From assembly GCF_947492645.1 (NCBI RefSeq), contig NZ_CANLMZ010000006.1, positions 186,001-250,000 of the forward strand: a stretch of 64,000 bases of DNA. The letters run 5' to 3'. The notes below the pieces were generated by a model. That model saw only the letters and a list, made by a program, of their open reading frames with translations, was not told the DNA's origin and searched no databases. A program made the translations under genes and the position numbers. Positions within the stretch are counted from its first letter, which is position 1, and each line of letters opens with the position of its first letter. The stretch is from an uncultured Pontibacter sp. Its GTDB lineage: Bacteria; Bacteroidota; Bacteroidia; Cytophagales; Hymenobacteraceae. Below are positions 8,164 to 19,105 of this stretch, piece after piece.

Positions 8164-8868
8164 TTACTTCCGGAACGGGATATTGAAGCCTGCCCTAATA
8201 ACGGGGTTGGAGTATGGCGAATCTACTTCGTTGAAGTTGTAGAGCAGGAGCATGTCGAAAGAGGCCCGGCCTGCACTCTGGCGGTAGCCTACACCTGCTA
8301 GTGGGGTGTAAATGGTACGCCGCGTTAATTCATACGTGCCATTTGGTGTCCTCCAGTAGTTCTCGTAGCTCAGGCCCTCATATTCTGCATGCACAAGTAT
8401 GGCGCCGCTGTTTATAACGCCCCCAAGTACCTCGTGCTGTGCAAACACCTTTCCTCCGAAGTTCTGAAACGACTGTCCGCCGGATCTTATAAAGTGATAC
8501 ACGAACCCCGGACCTACGCTAAACTTATCTGTAACCTTATAGCCCAGCACAGGCAGCAGCGAAATATTGGTGTAAGTACCAAACTGCAATCCAAAACTGC
8601 CTCCAAAGTATAGCCTGTCAGCTAAGGCCAGTTCTTCTTTGGGTTCAGGTTGTTGGTTTGCGCTTTCCTGCTGTGGCTGTGCTACTACAGGTTTATCCTG
8701 CACCCGCTGCTGCGGCCTTGGCTTCGTCTCCTGCACAGGGGCAGGAGGGCCGGTTGGCAGCTCAGGTTTGCGGTACACCGTATCAGGTACCTGTGCAAAG
8801 GCAGGAAGGCTGGTAAACAGCACAAGCAATAAAAACAACAAACCTGCTGCTTTGATATATGGGTTCAT
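8164..8868 (-). CDS. Secreted protein, predicted outer-membrane beta-barrel
   Basis: A 234-residue protein with a signal peptide (cleavage near AFAQ, about residue 25) and then a Pro/Gln-rich linker up to about residue 75. The C-terminal two thirds alternate polar and aromatic residues (LYFGGSFGLQFGTYTNISLLPVLGYKVTDKFSVGPGFVYHF), which is typical of small Bacteroidota outer-membrane barrels. It ends in a terminal strand with Phe. No enzymatic motif is seen and the specific role is unknown. Confidence 0.75.
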   Translation of the reverse strand: MNPYIKAAGLLFLLLVLFTSLPAFAQVPDTVYRKPELPTGPPAPVQETKPRPQQRVQDKPVVAQPQQESANQQPEPKEELALADRLYFGGSFGLQFGTYTNISLLPVLGYKVTDKFSVGPGFVYHFIRSGGQSFQNFGGKVFAQHEVLGGVINSGAILVHAEYEGLSYENYWRTPNGTYELTRRTIYTPLAGVGYRQSAGRASFDMLLLYNFNEVDSPYSNPVIRAGFNIPFRK

Positions 8869-8895
8869 CTTTAAAGTATAAGCTATAAGCCTGGG

Positions 8896-10869
<1,974 letters not shown>

Positions 10870-11340
10870 ATGGCATCTGGAAACGCGAGCTACCTGAACA
10901 TTGCGATAAAATATGGAGTTATAGTAGGCATTGCGCACATCGTCTATTTCATTCTAATGGGCATTTTTGGCCTTCACGACATCATTGAGCTTTCCTTCCT
11001 CAGTTCCGTTTTCCTGATTATCGGCATTGTGAAGGCAATATCAAGCTATAAGCGTGCCAACGGCGATACCATGAATTATTTCAGCGGCCTGGGGATAGGG
11101 GTTGTTACCGGGTTGGTTTCCTCTTTGATACTGGCGATAGGCCTGGTTATCTACATCAGCCTGATTGATTCGAGTTACCTGCAAAACCTGCAGGCAAGTG
11201 CTTTATTCCCGGAAGGGCTTTCATTACTCGCATTGTTTGCCCTGACTATAATTTATGGTACATGGCCTGGCTTTTTTATCGCTTTCATAGCCATGCAATG
11301 GTTTAAGCGCCGCGACCATACGCTGCCAAACCAGATCTAA
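10870..11340 (+). CDS. DUF4199 family membrane protein, copy 1
   Basis: A 156-residue protein with four predicted membrane segments (about 12-30, 40-55, 72-100, 125-150). The layout matches the Bacteroidota DUF4199 family: a first helix ending in a loop with FGLHDI, a central YKRANGDTMNYFSGLGIGVVTG and a C-terminal GFFIAFIAMQWFKR. Function is unknown. It lies 35 bp before a paralog with the same layout, and both probably form one transcript. Confidence 0.78.
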   Translation: MASGNASYLNIAIKYGVIVGIAHIVYFILMGIFGLHDIIELSFLSSVFLIIGIVKAISSYKRANGDTMNYFSGLGIGVVTGLVSSLILAIGLVIYISLIDSSYLQNLQASALFPEGLSLLALFALTIIYGTWPGFFIAFIAMQWFKRRDHTLPNQI

Positions 11341-11375
11341 CCTTAGCGTATATAATAACAGACTAACCAGACACT

Positions 11376-11834
11376 ATGGAAAAATTAGGCCTAAAGTATG
11401 GCTTACTGACAGCCGCAGGCCTTATCGGGTATTTTCTACTGATGCTCCTGTTTGGCCTCACCCACATCTTAGAACTTCGGTTTTTGAACGGTGTAATTAT
11501 GGCTGTAGGAGTAACAATGGCTATAAGAGCTTACAAAATCAAGGTGCACGGCGACATTGGCTACTTTAGCGGCTTTGCTGTTGGTGCCCTTACAGCTGTG
11601 GTGGCCACTACACTTTTTGCGGCTCTTATGCTTGTATACATCAAAGTGGGAGGCGAATCCCTGGTAGAAGTACTGTCCGCTGACCGCTATTTCGGAGAAC
11701 GTGTGCAGACTACCCCAGGCATTGTGGTATTCTCGGTTTTGATGCTAGAGGGTGTTATTTCGGGCGTAATGATTGCTTTTATAGCCATGCAGTATTTTAA
11801 GCAGAAGAACAACAAAGTACCTAATAGCCCCTGA
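11376..11834 (+). CDS. DUF4199 family membrane protein, copy 2
   Basis: A 152-residue paralog of the preceding gene. It shares the four-helix layout, FGLTHILELRFLNG in the first loop, GDIGYFSGFAVGALT in the middle and a near-identical C-terminal IAFIAMQYFKQ. Sequence identity outside those blocks is modest, so the duplication is old. It ends just before a 21-bp bidirectional terminator. Function is not known. Confidence 0.78.
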   Translation: MEKLGLKYGLLTAAGLIGYFLLMLLFGLTHILELRFLNGVIMAVGVTMAIRAYKIKVHGDIGYFSGFAVGALTAVVATTLFAALMLVYIKVGGESLVEVLSADRYFGERVQTTPGIVVFSVLMLEGVISGVMIAFIAMQYFKQKNNKVPNSP

Positions 11835-11847
11835 GTTTATACTTTAC

Positions 11848-11894
11848 AAAAGGGAGAGGCCCCTGCAGTATAGCTGCAGGGGCCTCTCCCTTTT
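11848..11894. terminator. Bidirectional terminator, 21-bp perfect arms
   Basis: Arms 11848-11868 and 11874-11894 pair perfectly around TATAG, with AAAA at one end and TTTT at the other. Confidence 0.85.
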
Positions 11895-11907
11895 ATCCCT
11901 TTTGTTT

Positions 11908-12141
11908 CTAGTCCACAATTTGGTCCGGGCGCTGTATGATCTGTACAACCACTTCGTGCAGGTCGCCTTCTTTATCTTTTAATTTATAGATAACCATGGG
12001 GTTATCGGCATCGTGTATTGATTTTATACTGACTACATGCTCGCCTTCATCAAGTCTTTTTTCCAGTTGCGGCGTCAGATCCTTAAATGCTTTAGCAAAA
12101 TCTACTTCAAGTTTACTTGGATTATAGTACGTAGTTCTCAT
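11908..12141 (-). CDS. Small conserved-looking protein of unknown function
   Basis: A 77-residue soluble protein (MRTTYYNPSKLEVDFAKAFKDL at the start). The open frame extends six codons upstream to a TTG, but the ATG at 12141 is the better start. It has an acidic, lysine-rich middle (DEGEHVVSIKSIHDADNPMVIYKLKDKEGD) and a C-terminal beta-like HEVVVQIIQRPDQIVD. No known domain was recognised. Single gene, convergent with the DUF4199 pair. Confidence 0.6.
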   Translation of the reverse strand: MRTTYYNPSKLEVDFAKAFKDLTPQLEKRLDEGEHVVSIKSIHDADNPMVIYKLKDKEGDLHEVVVQIIQRPDQIVD

Positions 12142-12460
12142 GAGGCTTTGGTTAAGCAAAACTGTAACAGCTGTCGATGTTTTGCGGTGATACTTTAAAA
12201 ATACTATTTATTGCTGCTTGTTGTTTTATACCAGTCCCCCCCCGTATGGTTACATATAATTAGCGAATGAAATACTTTCTTGTGTATGTTAAATATAATG
12301 CTAGATAAGTATAAAATAGGCACTTTTGAGTGAATTGAATGAATATTAGAAAAGTATAAAAATAATATAAATTATGCCAAACCAAGTTTATCTTTTTCCG
12401 TTTTAGGAAGTAAATACCTTTGAGCAGACCGGCCGCAGGGAAGAACTTAAACTTATTTAG
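12142..12460. other. 319-bp AT-rich intergenic region
   Basis: No gene seen. It contains a run of eight C at 12236-12243, which could be length-variable, and a -7-like box TACCTTTG at 12415-12422 that would serve the following gene. Confidence 0.5.
12415..12422 (+). promoter_or_regulatory. Bacteroidota -7 box
   Basis: TACCTTTG matches TAnnTTTG and sits 38 bp upstream of the ATG at 12461. The -33 region is only T-rich. Confidence 0.45.
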
Positions 12461-12859
12461 ATGAAAAGGATTATACTTTTAGTTTTAACAAGCACCATTT
12501 GTACTGTAGCGAGTGCCCAACTGCATAGAGGCGCAGACGACGCCCTTGATAAGCATGTGCTGGCCATAACGGTGGAGGGGCCAGCCCTGGCAGCTATGGA
12601 CCTTCAGCGAGAGCTGAACCTAAGCCAGGAGCAGTATGAGCAGGTTATGGAGCTAAACAGGAAGCGCTTCGAACAGGTTTACGAAGCCGAGCAGGCTTAC
12701 AGCAACGATGCGCAGTTATTATCTAAAACGATATATACTATTAACCTCGAAACAAATAAAGCACTTAGCACCATGCTAGACCCGATGCAGCAACGCCTGT
12801 ACATGGAACTGGAGGGAAACCAGCAAGTGCAGTTTATAAGTGATAATGGAGAGGAGTAG
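12461..12859 (+). CDS. Secreted periplasmic protein, helical
   Basis: A 132-residue protein with a clear signal peptide (MKRIILLVLTSTICTVASAQ, cleavage after ASA). The mature part is helical and contains LSQEQYEQVMELNRKRFEQVYEAEQ, reminiscent of Spy/CpxP-like chaperone helices and of many Bacteroidota small periplasmic proteins, but the LTxxQ motif itself is not exact. It may be an envelope stress protein; this is a weak inference. It ends at a 27-bp symmetrical terminator. Confidence 0.65.
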   Translation: MKRIILLVLTSTICTVASAQLHRGADDALDKHVLAITVEGPALAAMDLQRELNLSQEQYEQVMELNRKRFEQVYEAEQAYSNDAQLLSKTIYTINLETNKALSTMLDPMQQRLYMELEGNQQVQFISDNGEE

Positions 12860-12861
12860 AA

Positions 12862-12917
12862 CCTCTATAAATCAAAAAGGCCTGCAACAAGTTGCAGGCC
12901 TTTTTGATTTATAGAGG
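12862..12917. terminator. Bidirectional terminator, 27-bp perfect arms
   Basis: Arms 12862-12888 and 12891-12917 are perfectly complementary around AA. The right arm overlaps the last codons of the lipoprotein gene on the minus strand. Confidence 0.88.
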
Positions 12918-13292
12918 CATCTTATAAGTTACCTCAGATACTTTTCCGGTAGGGTTAATGCGAACTTCTACCCAGTTAGCTTCCGATAATTTGCTACGGT
13001 CATCGCATTGGGTGCCAGCTTCCAGGTAGTAGTAATAGATGCGCTGGTTGCGCTCTAATAAGCTTTCGCTGTCTGGTTTGCCCAGCAGGTTACGCACTAC
13101 ATACTCTTTTTTGCCGTAAAGCTCTCTGCGTATTTCCTCAAAGTCTTTCGCTAATGTAGCTCTTTGCCCATTGCAGGCATAGCGATCGCTTTTCCAGGTT
13201 TCGCTGTCAAATCCTTTCAGGCTGTCGGGCACGCCACAGGCATTTAAAAGCAAGGTTAACAATAAGTATACAGGTATAAATCGTTTTAACAT
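12909..13292 (-). CDS. Lipoprotein of unknown function
   Basis: A 127-residue protein starting MLKRFIPVYLLLTLLLNACG, with a lipobox ending at Cys19 (LNAC). An upstream in-frame ATG at 13325 would put eleven polar residues before the signal and is less likely. The mature region includes VVRNLLGKPDSESLLERNQRIYYYYLEAG, which resembles the short SmpA/BamE-like fold that senses or scaffolds envelope assembly. That similarity is weak. Its 3' end overlaps the terminator shared with the previous gene. Confidence 0.68.
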   Translation of the reverse strand: MLKRFIPVYLLLTLLLNACGVPDSLKGFDSETWKSDRYACNGQRATLAKDFEEIRRELYGKKEYVVRNLLGKPDSESLLERNQRIYYYYLEAGTQCDDRSKLSEANWVEVRINPTGKVSEVTYKMPL

Positions 13293-13557
13293 AACAAATG
13301 GGTTTTGCTGCACACAAACATGCATTTGGCCTATGGCTGCAAAGTTATGGTTATAAACGTGAATAAGGAGATGTTTCAGAATAATTTAAATGGTGCCGGC
13401 AACCTGCTGTAACGTAGGTGTTTGAGGGTGTGTATTGCCATAAAGCGCTTCATTTAGCTTTGCTGAGGTGAAGTATAAAGGGTGGATCGGAACAATTTTT
13501 ACACCTTTACCTGTTGATTTGATGATTGCGTAAAACTGAAAGCTTACTAAGAAACCT

Positions 13558-14364
13558 ATGATAAGAATAATTCTGACCTCATTAGCCCTCGGATTAATTT
13601 CTTTTACCTCATCAACACCTGCTACTGTAGCAACTGCTCCTGCAAGTATTCATACTTCCGTTATTGGTAACAATGCTTCACTTTCGTATCATGAAAAAGA
13701 AGTGGCATTTGATGCGCATTTGCAGGAAGTATACGGCCAGGCTGGCTTGCAAAAGCAAGGGCTTAGCTTCGATGTGTTCAGAAACGCCTATATCGGATTC
13801 CAGAATTTTAAAGATAAAAAGCTCTCATCAGGAGCCAAATCCATACTTACGGTAGTTGATTTTACGAAGCCAAGCCGTGAGAAGCGCATGTGGATTATTG
13901 ATCTTGACGCTAAGAAAGTATTGTTTAAAACGCTTGTGGCCCATGGTCGCAACACCGGAAACGGCACAGCCGATAAATTCTCAAACGAGCCGAACTCTTA
14001 CATGAGCAGCATTGGCTTTTACTTAACAGATGCTACTTATTATGGCAAGCATGGCTTATCGCTGCGCCTTTCTGGCATGGACGCCAAGTATAACTCCAAT
14101 GCCATGGCTCGTGCCATTGTATTGCACGGTGCAGATTATGCCACAGATACTTTTGTGAAGCAGTATGGCCGCTTGGGCCGCAGTTTGGGTTGCCCGGCCG
14201 TGCCACAGGAAATATCAAAAGATGTGATTGAGACGATCAAAAACAAAACGGTGCTGTATATCCACGGAAACGAAAAGAATTATACGTCAAGTTACCTCGA
14301 CCAGTCGGCTGCTGTTAATGCCTTTGCTGCAAACGAGCTTAAAGACGGCCATATCAACGCATAA
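13558..14364 (+). CDS. Murein L,D-transpeptidase catalytic-domain (YkuD-like) protein
   Basis: A 268-residue exported protein with an N-terminal signal (MIRIILTSLALGLISFTSS). The core carries the conserved series WIIDLDAKKVLFKTLVAHGRNTG, IVLHGADY and the catalytic motif LGRSLGCPAVP, whose Cys would attack the peptide stem of peptidoglycan. This matches the YkuD_2 branch seen in Bacteroidota rather than classic YcbB enzymes. Activity on peptidoglycan in the periplasm is inferred from the motif. It is monocistronic and ends at a hairpin terminator. Confidence 0.85.
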   Translation: MIRIILTSLALGLISFTSSTPATVATAPASIHTSVIGNNASLSYHEKEVAFDAHLQEVYGQAGLQKQGLSFDVFRNAYIGFQNFKDKKLSSGAKSILTVVDFTKPSREKRMWIIDLDAKKVLFKTLVAHGRNTGNGTADKFSNEPNSYMSSIGFYLTDATYYGKHGLSLRLSGMDAKYNSNAMARAIVLHGADYATDTFVKQYGRLGRSLGCPAVPQEISKDVIETIKNKTVLYIHGNEKNYTSSYLDQSAAVNAFAANELKDGHINA

Positions 14365-14378
14365 GGTATACTTTATAT

Positions 14379-14425
14379 AAAACAAAAACGCCCCTCTGGT
14401 TTTGCCAAAGGGGCGTTTTTGTTTT
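14379..14425. terminator. Bidirectional terminator
   Basis: A 17-bp stem (14379-14395 with 14409-14425), with an A-rich 5' side and T-rich 3' side, around ACGCCCCT/AGGGGCGT. Confidence 0.82.
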
Positions 14426-14432
14426 TACAGCA

Positions 14433-14630
14433 CTATGCTTCGTCTTTTGTGGTCTTCACAAGGCTTATGCCCGAAAAGAAAAAGATCAGGCCTACTACAA
14501 ACGGAACTGCCGAGGTAAATTTACCCACAACCACACCGTCGCCACCCATCAGAAAAGCATAGGCTCCCCATATAATCCCGATGATGCCTAAAATTAACAG
14601 GACACCACCAAAGGTTCGCTTCATATTCAT
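14433..14630 (-). CDS. Small two-helix membrane protein
   Basis: A 65-residue protein with two hydrophobic segments (VLLILGIIGIIWGAYAFLMGG and AVPFVVGLIFFFSGISLV) and a short charged tail KTTKDEA. It resembles small DUF-type Bacteroidota membrane proteins with glycine zippers. No function can be assigned. The ATG at 14630 is chosen; a second ATG two codons later is also possible. It shares the terminator with the L,D-transpeptidase-like gene. Confidence 0.7.
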   Translation of the reverse strand: MNMKRTFGGVLLILGIIGIIWGAYAFLMGGDGVVVGKFTSAVPFVVGLIFFFSGISLVKTTKDEA

Positions 14631-14912
14631 AGTTCAGTTGTTTTGTTCTACATAACATCGCCTTTCGGCAACAATCATTTGTATTACGAGATTTATATAA
14701 TTATGTATACTTGTTTTAGGGCTGCAAGTGTGCAAAGCTGGCGCTACTAAAGTATACGTGAGCTGTTTTCGGCAAGTATAGCGCCTGCCGGTCGCGGCAC
14801 CTTTCTTTTAAGTCAATCTGTTTGTTAGTTCCGCAACCCGAATACCCGTAAGAAGTATAAACAGCCTACCTGTAACTGTTGTTTATAATGCTTTCTTAAT
14901 GAAAACAAGAGA

Positions 14913-15725
14913 ATGAGAGGGATCATAAAATTTATAGTAGCCATTTTAATTGCTGCCGTATCGTTGGTTTCTTATTGGTGTAACCGGCAGGAAAATGAGT
15001 TTACCGGCGAGAAGCAGCACGTAGACATGACGGTGGAGCAAGAAATTGCGCTAGGTCTGCAGGCTGCGCCCCAGATGGCCGAACAGTATGGAGGCATGCA
15101 TCCGGACAGAGAAGCTGCCGCAGCGGTGAAGGCAATCGGGCAAAAGCTGGTGCAGCGTACCAAAGCCAAAGAGTCACCTTACGAATTTGATTTCCATTTG
15201 CTGGCCGATGAACAAACTGTAAATGCCTTTGCCTTACCCGGTGGCCAGATTTTTATCACGGCCGGATTGCTAAGGCGCCTGGAGTCTGAGGCACAACTGG
15301 CAGGTGTGTTGGGGCATGAGATTGGGCATGTAGTAGCAAGGCACTCTGCTGAGCAACTGGCAAAGGCAAAACTAACCCAGGGGCTAACCGGTGCCGCCGC
15401 AATAGCCACCTACGACCCTGATAACCCTGCCAGCCGCACAGGTGCCGTTGCCGCCGCCATGGTGGGCAAGCTGCTAAACATGCGCTATGGGCGCGAAGAT
15501 GAACTGGAGTCGGATAGGCTGGCTGTAAATATTACCGGTGAGGCAGGTTATGATCCGCGGGCCATGATGCGCGTAATGGAGATTCTGGAGCAGGCGGGTG
15601 GCGGTGCTGCAGGTGGCCCGGAGTTTATGCAGACGCACCCAAACCCCGGCAACCGCATTGCGCAAATTAAAGAAGCCATACAACAAGAGTACCCGAATGG
15701 GCTGCCCGCTGGATTAGTGCAATAA
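14913..15725 (+). CDS. M48 family metallopeptidase
   Basis: A 270-residue zinc peptidase with an N-terminal signal or membrane anchor (MRGIIKFIVAILIAAVSLVSYWCN). The zinc site is HEIGHVVARH near residue 133, with the downstream acidic ligand in EDELESDRLAVN. The mature domain fits BepA/LoiP-like periplasmic proteases that act in outer-membrane quality control. It lacks the multi-helix membrane core of HtpX. A second, distinct M48 gene lies at 39061, so this is not the only copy. Substrate unknown. Confidence 0.9.
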   Translation: MRGIIKFIVAILIAAVSLVSYWCNRQENEFTGEKQHVDMTVEQEIALGLQAAPQMAEQYGGMHPDREAAAAVKAIGQKLVQRTKAKESPYEFDFHLLADEQTVNAFALPGGQIFITAGLLRRLESEAQLAGVLGHEIGHVVARHSAEQLAKAKLTQGLTGAAAIATYDPDNPASRTGAVAAAMVGKLLNMRYGREDELESDRLAVNITGEAGYDPRAMMRVMEILEQAGGGAAGGPEFMQTHPNPGNRIAQIKEAIQQEYPNGLPAGLVQ

Positions 15726-15871
15726 TATGCTGATAAACAAAACCTTATATAAAAGGTGCTGTATAAGTAGAAGTACAACATGACATAAGTGCATGTAGCC
15801 TCCTCGGTACATTACACGCGGTAATGTGATATCTGCATTTCGTATTTTACTTACTATGAAAGCAATTTAAT

Positions 15872-16087
15872 ATGGCAACAAATCAAAATAAGAAGGGGGA
15901 CACAAACAAAACAGGTTCTTCTTCTTCATCAGCATCATCTAAGTCCAGCAGTTCTAAGTCTCCACAGGCTAAGAGCAGCAGCTCAACAGGCTCAACCTCA
16001 AAATCATCCGGTTCTTCAGGCTCTTCCGGATCATCAGGCTCTTCCGGCTCAAACAAATCCGGTGGTTCTTCAGGATCAAGCAGGTAG
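15872..16087 (+). CDS. Ser/Gly/Lys-rich low-complexity small protein
   Basis: A 71-residue open frame starting MATNQNKKGDTNKTG, made almost entirely of Ser, Gly, Lys and Thr with a run of SSG triplets near the end. It should be intrinsically disordered. Serine codons are mixed (tct, tcc, tca, agc), so the repeat is not a simple microsatellite. This, an ATG after a plausible leader and a proper terminator 25 bp after the stop favour a real gene. Function unknown. Confidence 0.6.
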   Translation: MATNQNKKGDTNKTGSSSSSASSKSSSSKSPQAKSSSSTGSTSKSSGSSGSSGSSGSSGSNKSGGSSGSSR

Positions 16088-16110
16088 GTTCAGGAAATCA
16101 AAATCTGCTC

Positions 16111-16150
16111 AGAAAACTAACTTCAGAAATGGGGTTAGTTTTCTTTTTTA
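16111..16150 (+). terminator. Rho-independent terminator
   Basis: The 11-bp stem AGAAAACTAAC/GTTAGTTTTCT is followed by TTTTTTAT, downstream of the Ser-rich gene. Confidence 0.8.
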
Positions 16151-16213
16151 TACACCACTTAGGTAGCCATACTTACGTATCATCTGCTAACAACACATAA
16201 GCACCCGCACAGT

Positions 16214-17122
16214 ATGAAACCCGATAATAAGTATAACAGGTTACTTTTTGTTATCAACCCAATTGCAGGCGATATCGAGAAAGGAGAGTTGGAAGAGGAT
16301 ATTATGCAGCGTTGCGAAGCGCATGGCATTGCCTGTGATATTTACAAAACTACAGGGAACAACGATAAGGAAGCGATTCAGGCAAAGCTTGATGAAAACA
16401 AGTATGATGGTGCCTTTGCCGTAGGCGGCGATGGAACTGTAAGTTTACTCGGCGCTTTGCTGATAGGTACGGATACACCTTTAGGAATTGTGCCTTTGGG
16501 CTCTGGTAATGGCTTGGCCAAGGATTTAAACATCCCCCAGGATACGGAAGATGCCCTGGAGCTGATCCATAAGCATGTGATACGCAACATCGATACGATT
16601 ACCCTGAACGGAGTGCCGTCTATCCATCTCAGCGATCTTGGTTTTAATGCCCTGGTGGTTAAAAAGTTTTGTGAAGGAGAAACACGCGGGCCCGGCTCGT
16701 ACGCCTGGATTGCCTTGCAGGAATACCTGAGTTACACGCCCAAGCACTACCGCATCGAGACGGATGTGGAGAATTTTGATGGTGAAGCATTTATGGTTAC
16801 CATAGCTAATGCGAATGCTTTTGGATCTAACGCAAACATAAACCCCAACGGCATCCTGAACGATGGCCGGTTCGAGATCTGCCTCATAGAGCCCTTCCCA
16901 AGAGCTGCCAGCCTGGGTATACTTTACAAACTGTATACCGACAGCATAGATGACTCTGTTTTTACCCGCAGGATAAGCTGCAGGAAAGCAACGATCTATA
17001 ACACCGATAAAGAAGTGGTGCACATTGACGGTGAGCCTGTGGAACTGGATGATGTGATTAATGTGGTGATGCTCTCTAAAAGCCTTAAAGTTATACTTCC
17101 GGTACCTGAGCTGGAAGAGTAG
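16214..17122 (+). CDS. Diacylglycerol/sphingoid-type lipid kinase family protein
   Basis: A 302-residue cytoplasmic kinase of the DagK/YegS/LCB5 family, which phosphorylates lipid hydroxyls using ATP. The nucleotide-binding part shows LFVINPIAGD, then GGDGTVSLLGALL (GGDGT motif) and PLGSGNGLAKDLNIP. The C-terminal beta-sandwich half has VENFDGEAFMVTIANANAFGSNANINP. Length matches the family. The physiological lipid (diacylglycerol, ceramide or undecaprenol) cannot be told. It is a single gene. Confidence 0.88.
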   Translation: MKPDNKYNRLLFVINPIAGDIEKGELEEDIMQRCEAHGIACDIYKTTGNNDKEAIQAKLDENKYDGAFAVGGDGTVSLLGALLIGTDTPLGIVPLGSGNGLAKDLNIPQDTEDALELIHKHVIRNIDTITLNGVPSIHLSDLGFNALVVKKFCEGETRGPGSYAWIALQEYLSYTPKHYRIETDVENFDGEAFMVTIANANAFGSNANINPNGILNDGRFEICLIEPFPRAASLGILYKLYTDSIDDSVFTRRISCRKATIYNTDKEVVHIDGEPVELDDVINVVMLSKSLKVILPVPELEE

Positions 17123-17241
17123 ATAAGGGTAAATGCCGTTAAAGCTGGCTGATTGCCATCCATAAGTACACCAAACTATAGGGCTTACCTTACTAAACTT
17201 TAGTGCAGCGAACCGGCACCTGTCTTAGCGGCAACTGGTAA

Positions 17242-18447
17242 CTAAAGTGCTGGCTCAAGTATACTTTTCAACCTTTTCCGGAAAACCACAAGGCCGGCCT
17301 CCTCTTCAACGGATGCGATGCGCGCCTCTATCCAAACCTGGCCATTATCGTAATAGTTAAGCACAAAAAAGCCAAGCTGCTCTAAGGTGAAAGTCGCCTT
17401 GCCTCCTTTTTTTACAAACGAGGTTTTACTGCCCGAGCCGCTTACAAGGTAATGGTTTTGTTGCACCTCAAAATGCTGCAGGTTGTGGTCGTGGCCGGCA
17501 ACGTATATCAAGTTGTTATACCGGTGGAAGATACGCAACAAGCGCCGGCGCATTTTTTTATACTTGCGGTGCGACATGTCTTCGTATGCGCCAAACATTT
17601 TTCTATAGATGGGGTAAAGCGAACCGAATATCGGCAACGGAATATAAAAACGTTTATGGGCAGCCGTAAGCGGGAAAACGTGCTGCTTTACCGTAAATTT
17701 ACCACCGTGCAGGGCATTGCTGTAGAGCGGGTGATGGGCCGCTATAAGTATGCGCTGGTGCCTGTTCTGGCGCAGCAATGTGTTTAAGGCTACATAAAAC
17801 TCATCTATACTTTCGTAAGGGCAACCCTGTTCTTTTCCAAGGGGTTTTTCGCCGCGCTGCACCCACCATTGCGTGTTTATAACCACTAGCAGCAACCCGT
17901 CTGCCAGCTGTAGTGCCACCGGGCCGGGGCAGCCATTGGCAGGCAGATAATCAACATTGCCTTTGCTGTGGCTGAGAATGTAGTTTTGTTGCCGCAGCAT
18001 TTGCGCCAGTCCGCCTTTCCGCCCTTTAAACCAGTCGTGGTTGCCGCTCAGGAAAATGCCTTTGCCAGAGAAATCCGTAAAATGCGCTAGCAGGAGTTGC
18101 AGGCGTTCTTCGGCTAATTTGCGGTGCCGGTTGCCCTCTGGTGGCAAACCAATAGGGTAGAGGTTATCTCCTAAAAAAAGCACCGTGCTGTTCTGTGGGT
18201 TTTTCTCTTGCCATACTTCCAGCATTTTCAGTACCGGGTCTTTACCGTCGGTGGCAAAAGCGCCTACATCGCCAAGCATGGCTACGGAGTGCAGCAGCTG
18301 TGCCTCTGGGGCAGGGGCAAAGCGCTGCCAGACCACATCCGACAACTTGTAATAAGGCTTCTGTTTATACTTTTGCTCTTGCAGGTAACTGAACAGCAGG
18401 TAAGCTATAAAAAGGGTTGGCAGTATGATCAGGAAATAGGTGAGCAT
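17242..18447 (-). CDS. Calcineurin-like metallophosphoesterase, membrane-anchored
   Basis: A 401-residue protein with one N-terminal membrane segment (ILPTLFIAYLLFSYL) followed by a metallophosphoesterase domain. Metal-ligand motifs are VAMLGDVGAFATDG, LFLGDNLYPIG, FLSGNHDWFKG, IAAHHPLYSN and VAGHDHNLQHFE, which complete the family signature. The domain would face the periplasm or cytoplasm depending on topology. Its stop is close behind the LON-domain gene, 22 bp on the same strand, so the two are probably cotranscribed. Substrate unknown. Confidence 0.87.
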   Translation of the reverse strand: MLTYFLIILPTLFIAYLLFSYLQEQKYKQKPYYKLSDVVWQRFAPAPEAQLLHSVAMLGDVGAFATDGKDPVLKMLEVWQEKNPQNSTVLFLGDNLYPIGLPPEGNRHRKLAEERLQLLLAHFTDFSGKGIFLSGNHDWFKGRKGGLAQMLRQQNYILSHSKGNVDYLPANGCPGPVALQLADGLLLVVINTQWWVQRGEKPLGKEQGCPYESIDEFYVALNTLLRQNRHQRILIAAHHPLYSNALHGGKFTVKQHVFPLTAAHKRFYIPLPIFGSLYPIYRKMFGAYEDMSHRKYKKMRRRLLRIFHRYNNLIYVAGHDHNLQHFEVQQNHYLVSGSGSKTSFVKKGGKATFTLEQLGFFVLNYYDNGQVWIEARIASVEEEAGLVVFRKRLKSILEPAL

Positions 18448-18469
18448 AAAGTATAAAGCTGCGCAGCGG

Positions 18470-19105
18470 CTAAAAGTTTGGTGGTGTCAGGTTTTTAAAA
18501 TGCCCGTTCTGCTTTACGCGTTCTTTCAGTTGCTCGGTGGCCTGTATAATAGGCACAACCTGCAGCAGGTGTTGCAGAATGGCTTCCTGGCGCTCAACCT
18601 CTGTTCTAAGCTGCAGCAGGGTGTATTCCTGCTCGGTGCTCAGGCCCAGGTGGTGTGCAATGTCGTAGCTTTTAAAATCCTCGAGCAAATCTGTGAAAAG
18701 CTTTTGCAAACCCAGCGAAGTATACAGTTTCTCCAGCAGTTCTTTTATTTTTAGCTTCGTAACAATATCCTCCTCCAGGCTATCTTCAAACACCTCTACC
18801 TCGCCGCCGGCATATAGCCTGTCGGGAGCCATTTTATCAAACAGTTCTATCCTGAAAATTGAAATGCCTTTTGTACGGATGTCCATTTCTCCGTTTTCAT
18901 GGGTTTTCTCTACCTGCAGTATCTCCATCTCGGTGCCATACTTGCCAACGCTATTCTGAATAAATGTGGGGATGCCAAAGGTCTTATCGTTCTGTATACA
19001 GTCCAGTACCAGTTGTTTGTAGCGGGGCTCAAAAATATGCAGGTTTAGTTTTTCGCCGGGGAAAACCACGATGCTAAGCGGAAACAGCGGAAGGTATTTT
19101 GCCAT
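18470..19105 (-). CDS. LON substrate-binding (PUA-like) domain protein
   Basis: A 211-residue protein made of the N-terminal domain of Lon protease alone, with no ATPase or peptidase domain. It begins MAKYLPLFPLSIVVFPGEKLNLHIFEPRY, the family hallmark (LPLFPLxxVxFPG...LHIFEPRY). The second half is helical (LKIKELLEKLYTSLGLQKLF). Such stand-alone proteins are widespread; their role, perhaps as adaptors, is undefined. It heads a two-gene unit with the phosphoesterase. Confidence 0.88.
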   Translation of the reverse strand: MAKYLPLFPLSIVVFPGEKLNLHIFEPRYKQLVLDCIQNDKTFGIPTFIQNSVGKYGTEMEILQVEKTHENGEMDIRTKGISIFRIELFDKMAPDRLYAGGEVEVFEDSLEEDIVTKLKIKELLEKLYTSLGLQKLFTDLLEDFKSYDIAHHLGLSTEQEYTLLQLRTEVERQEAILQHLLQVVPIIQATEQLKERVKQNGHFKNLTPPNF

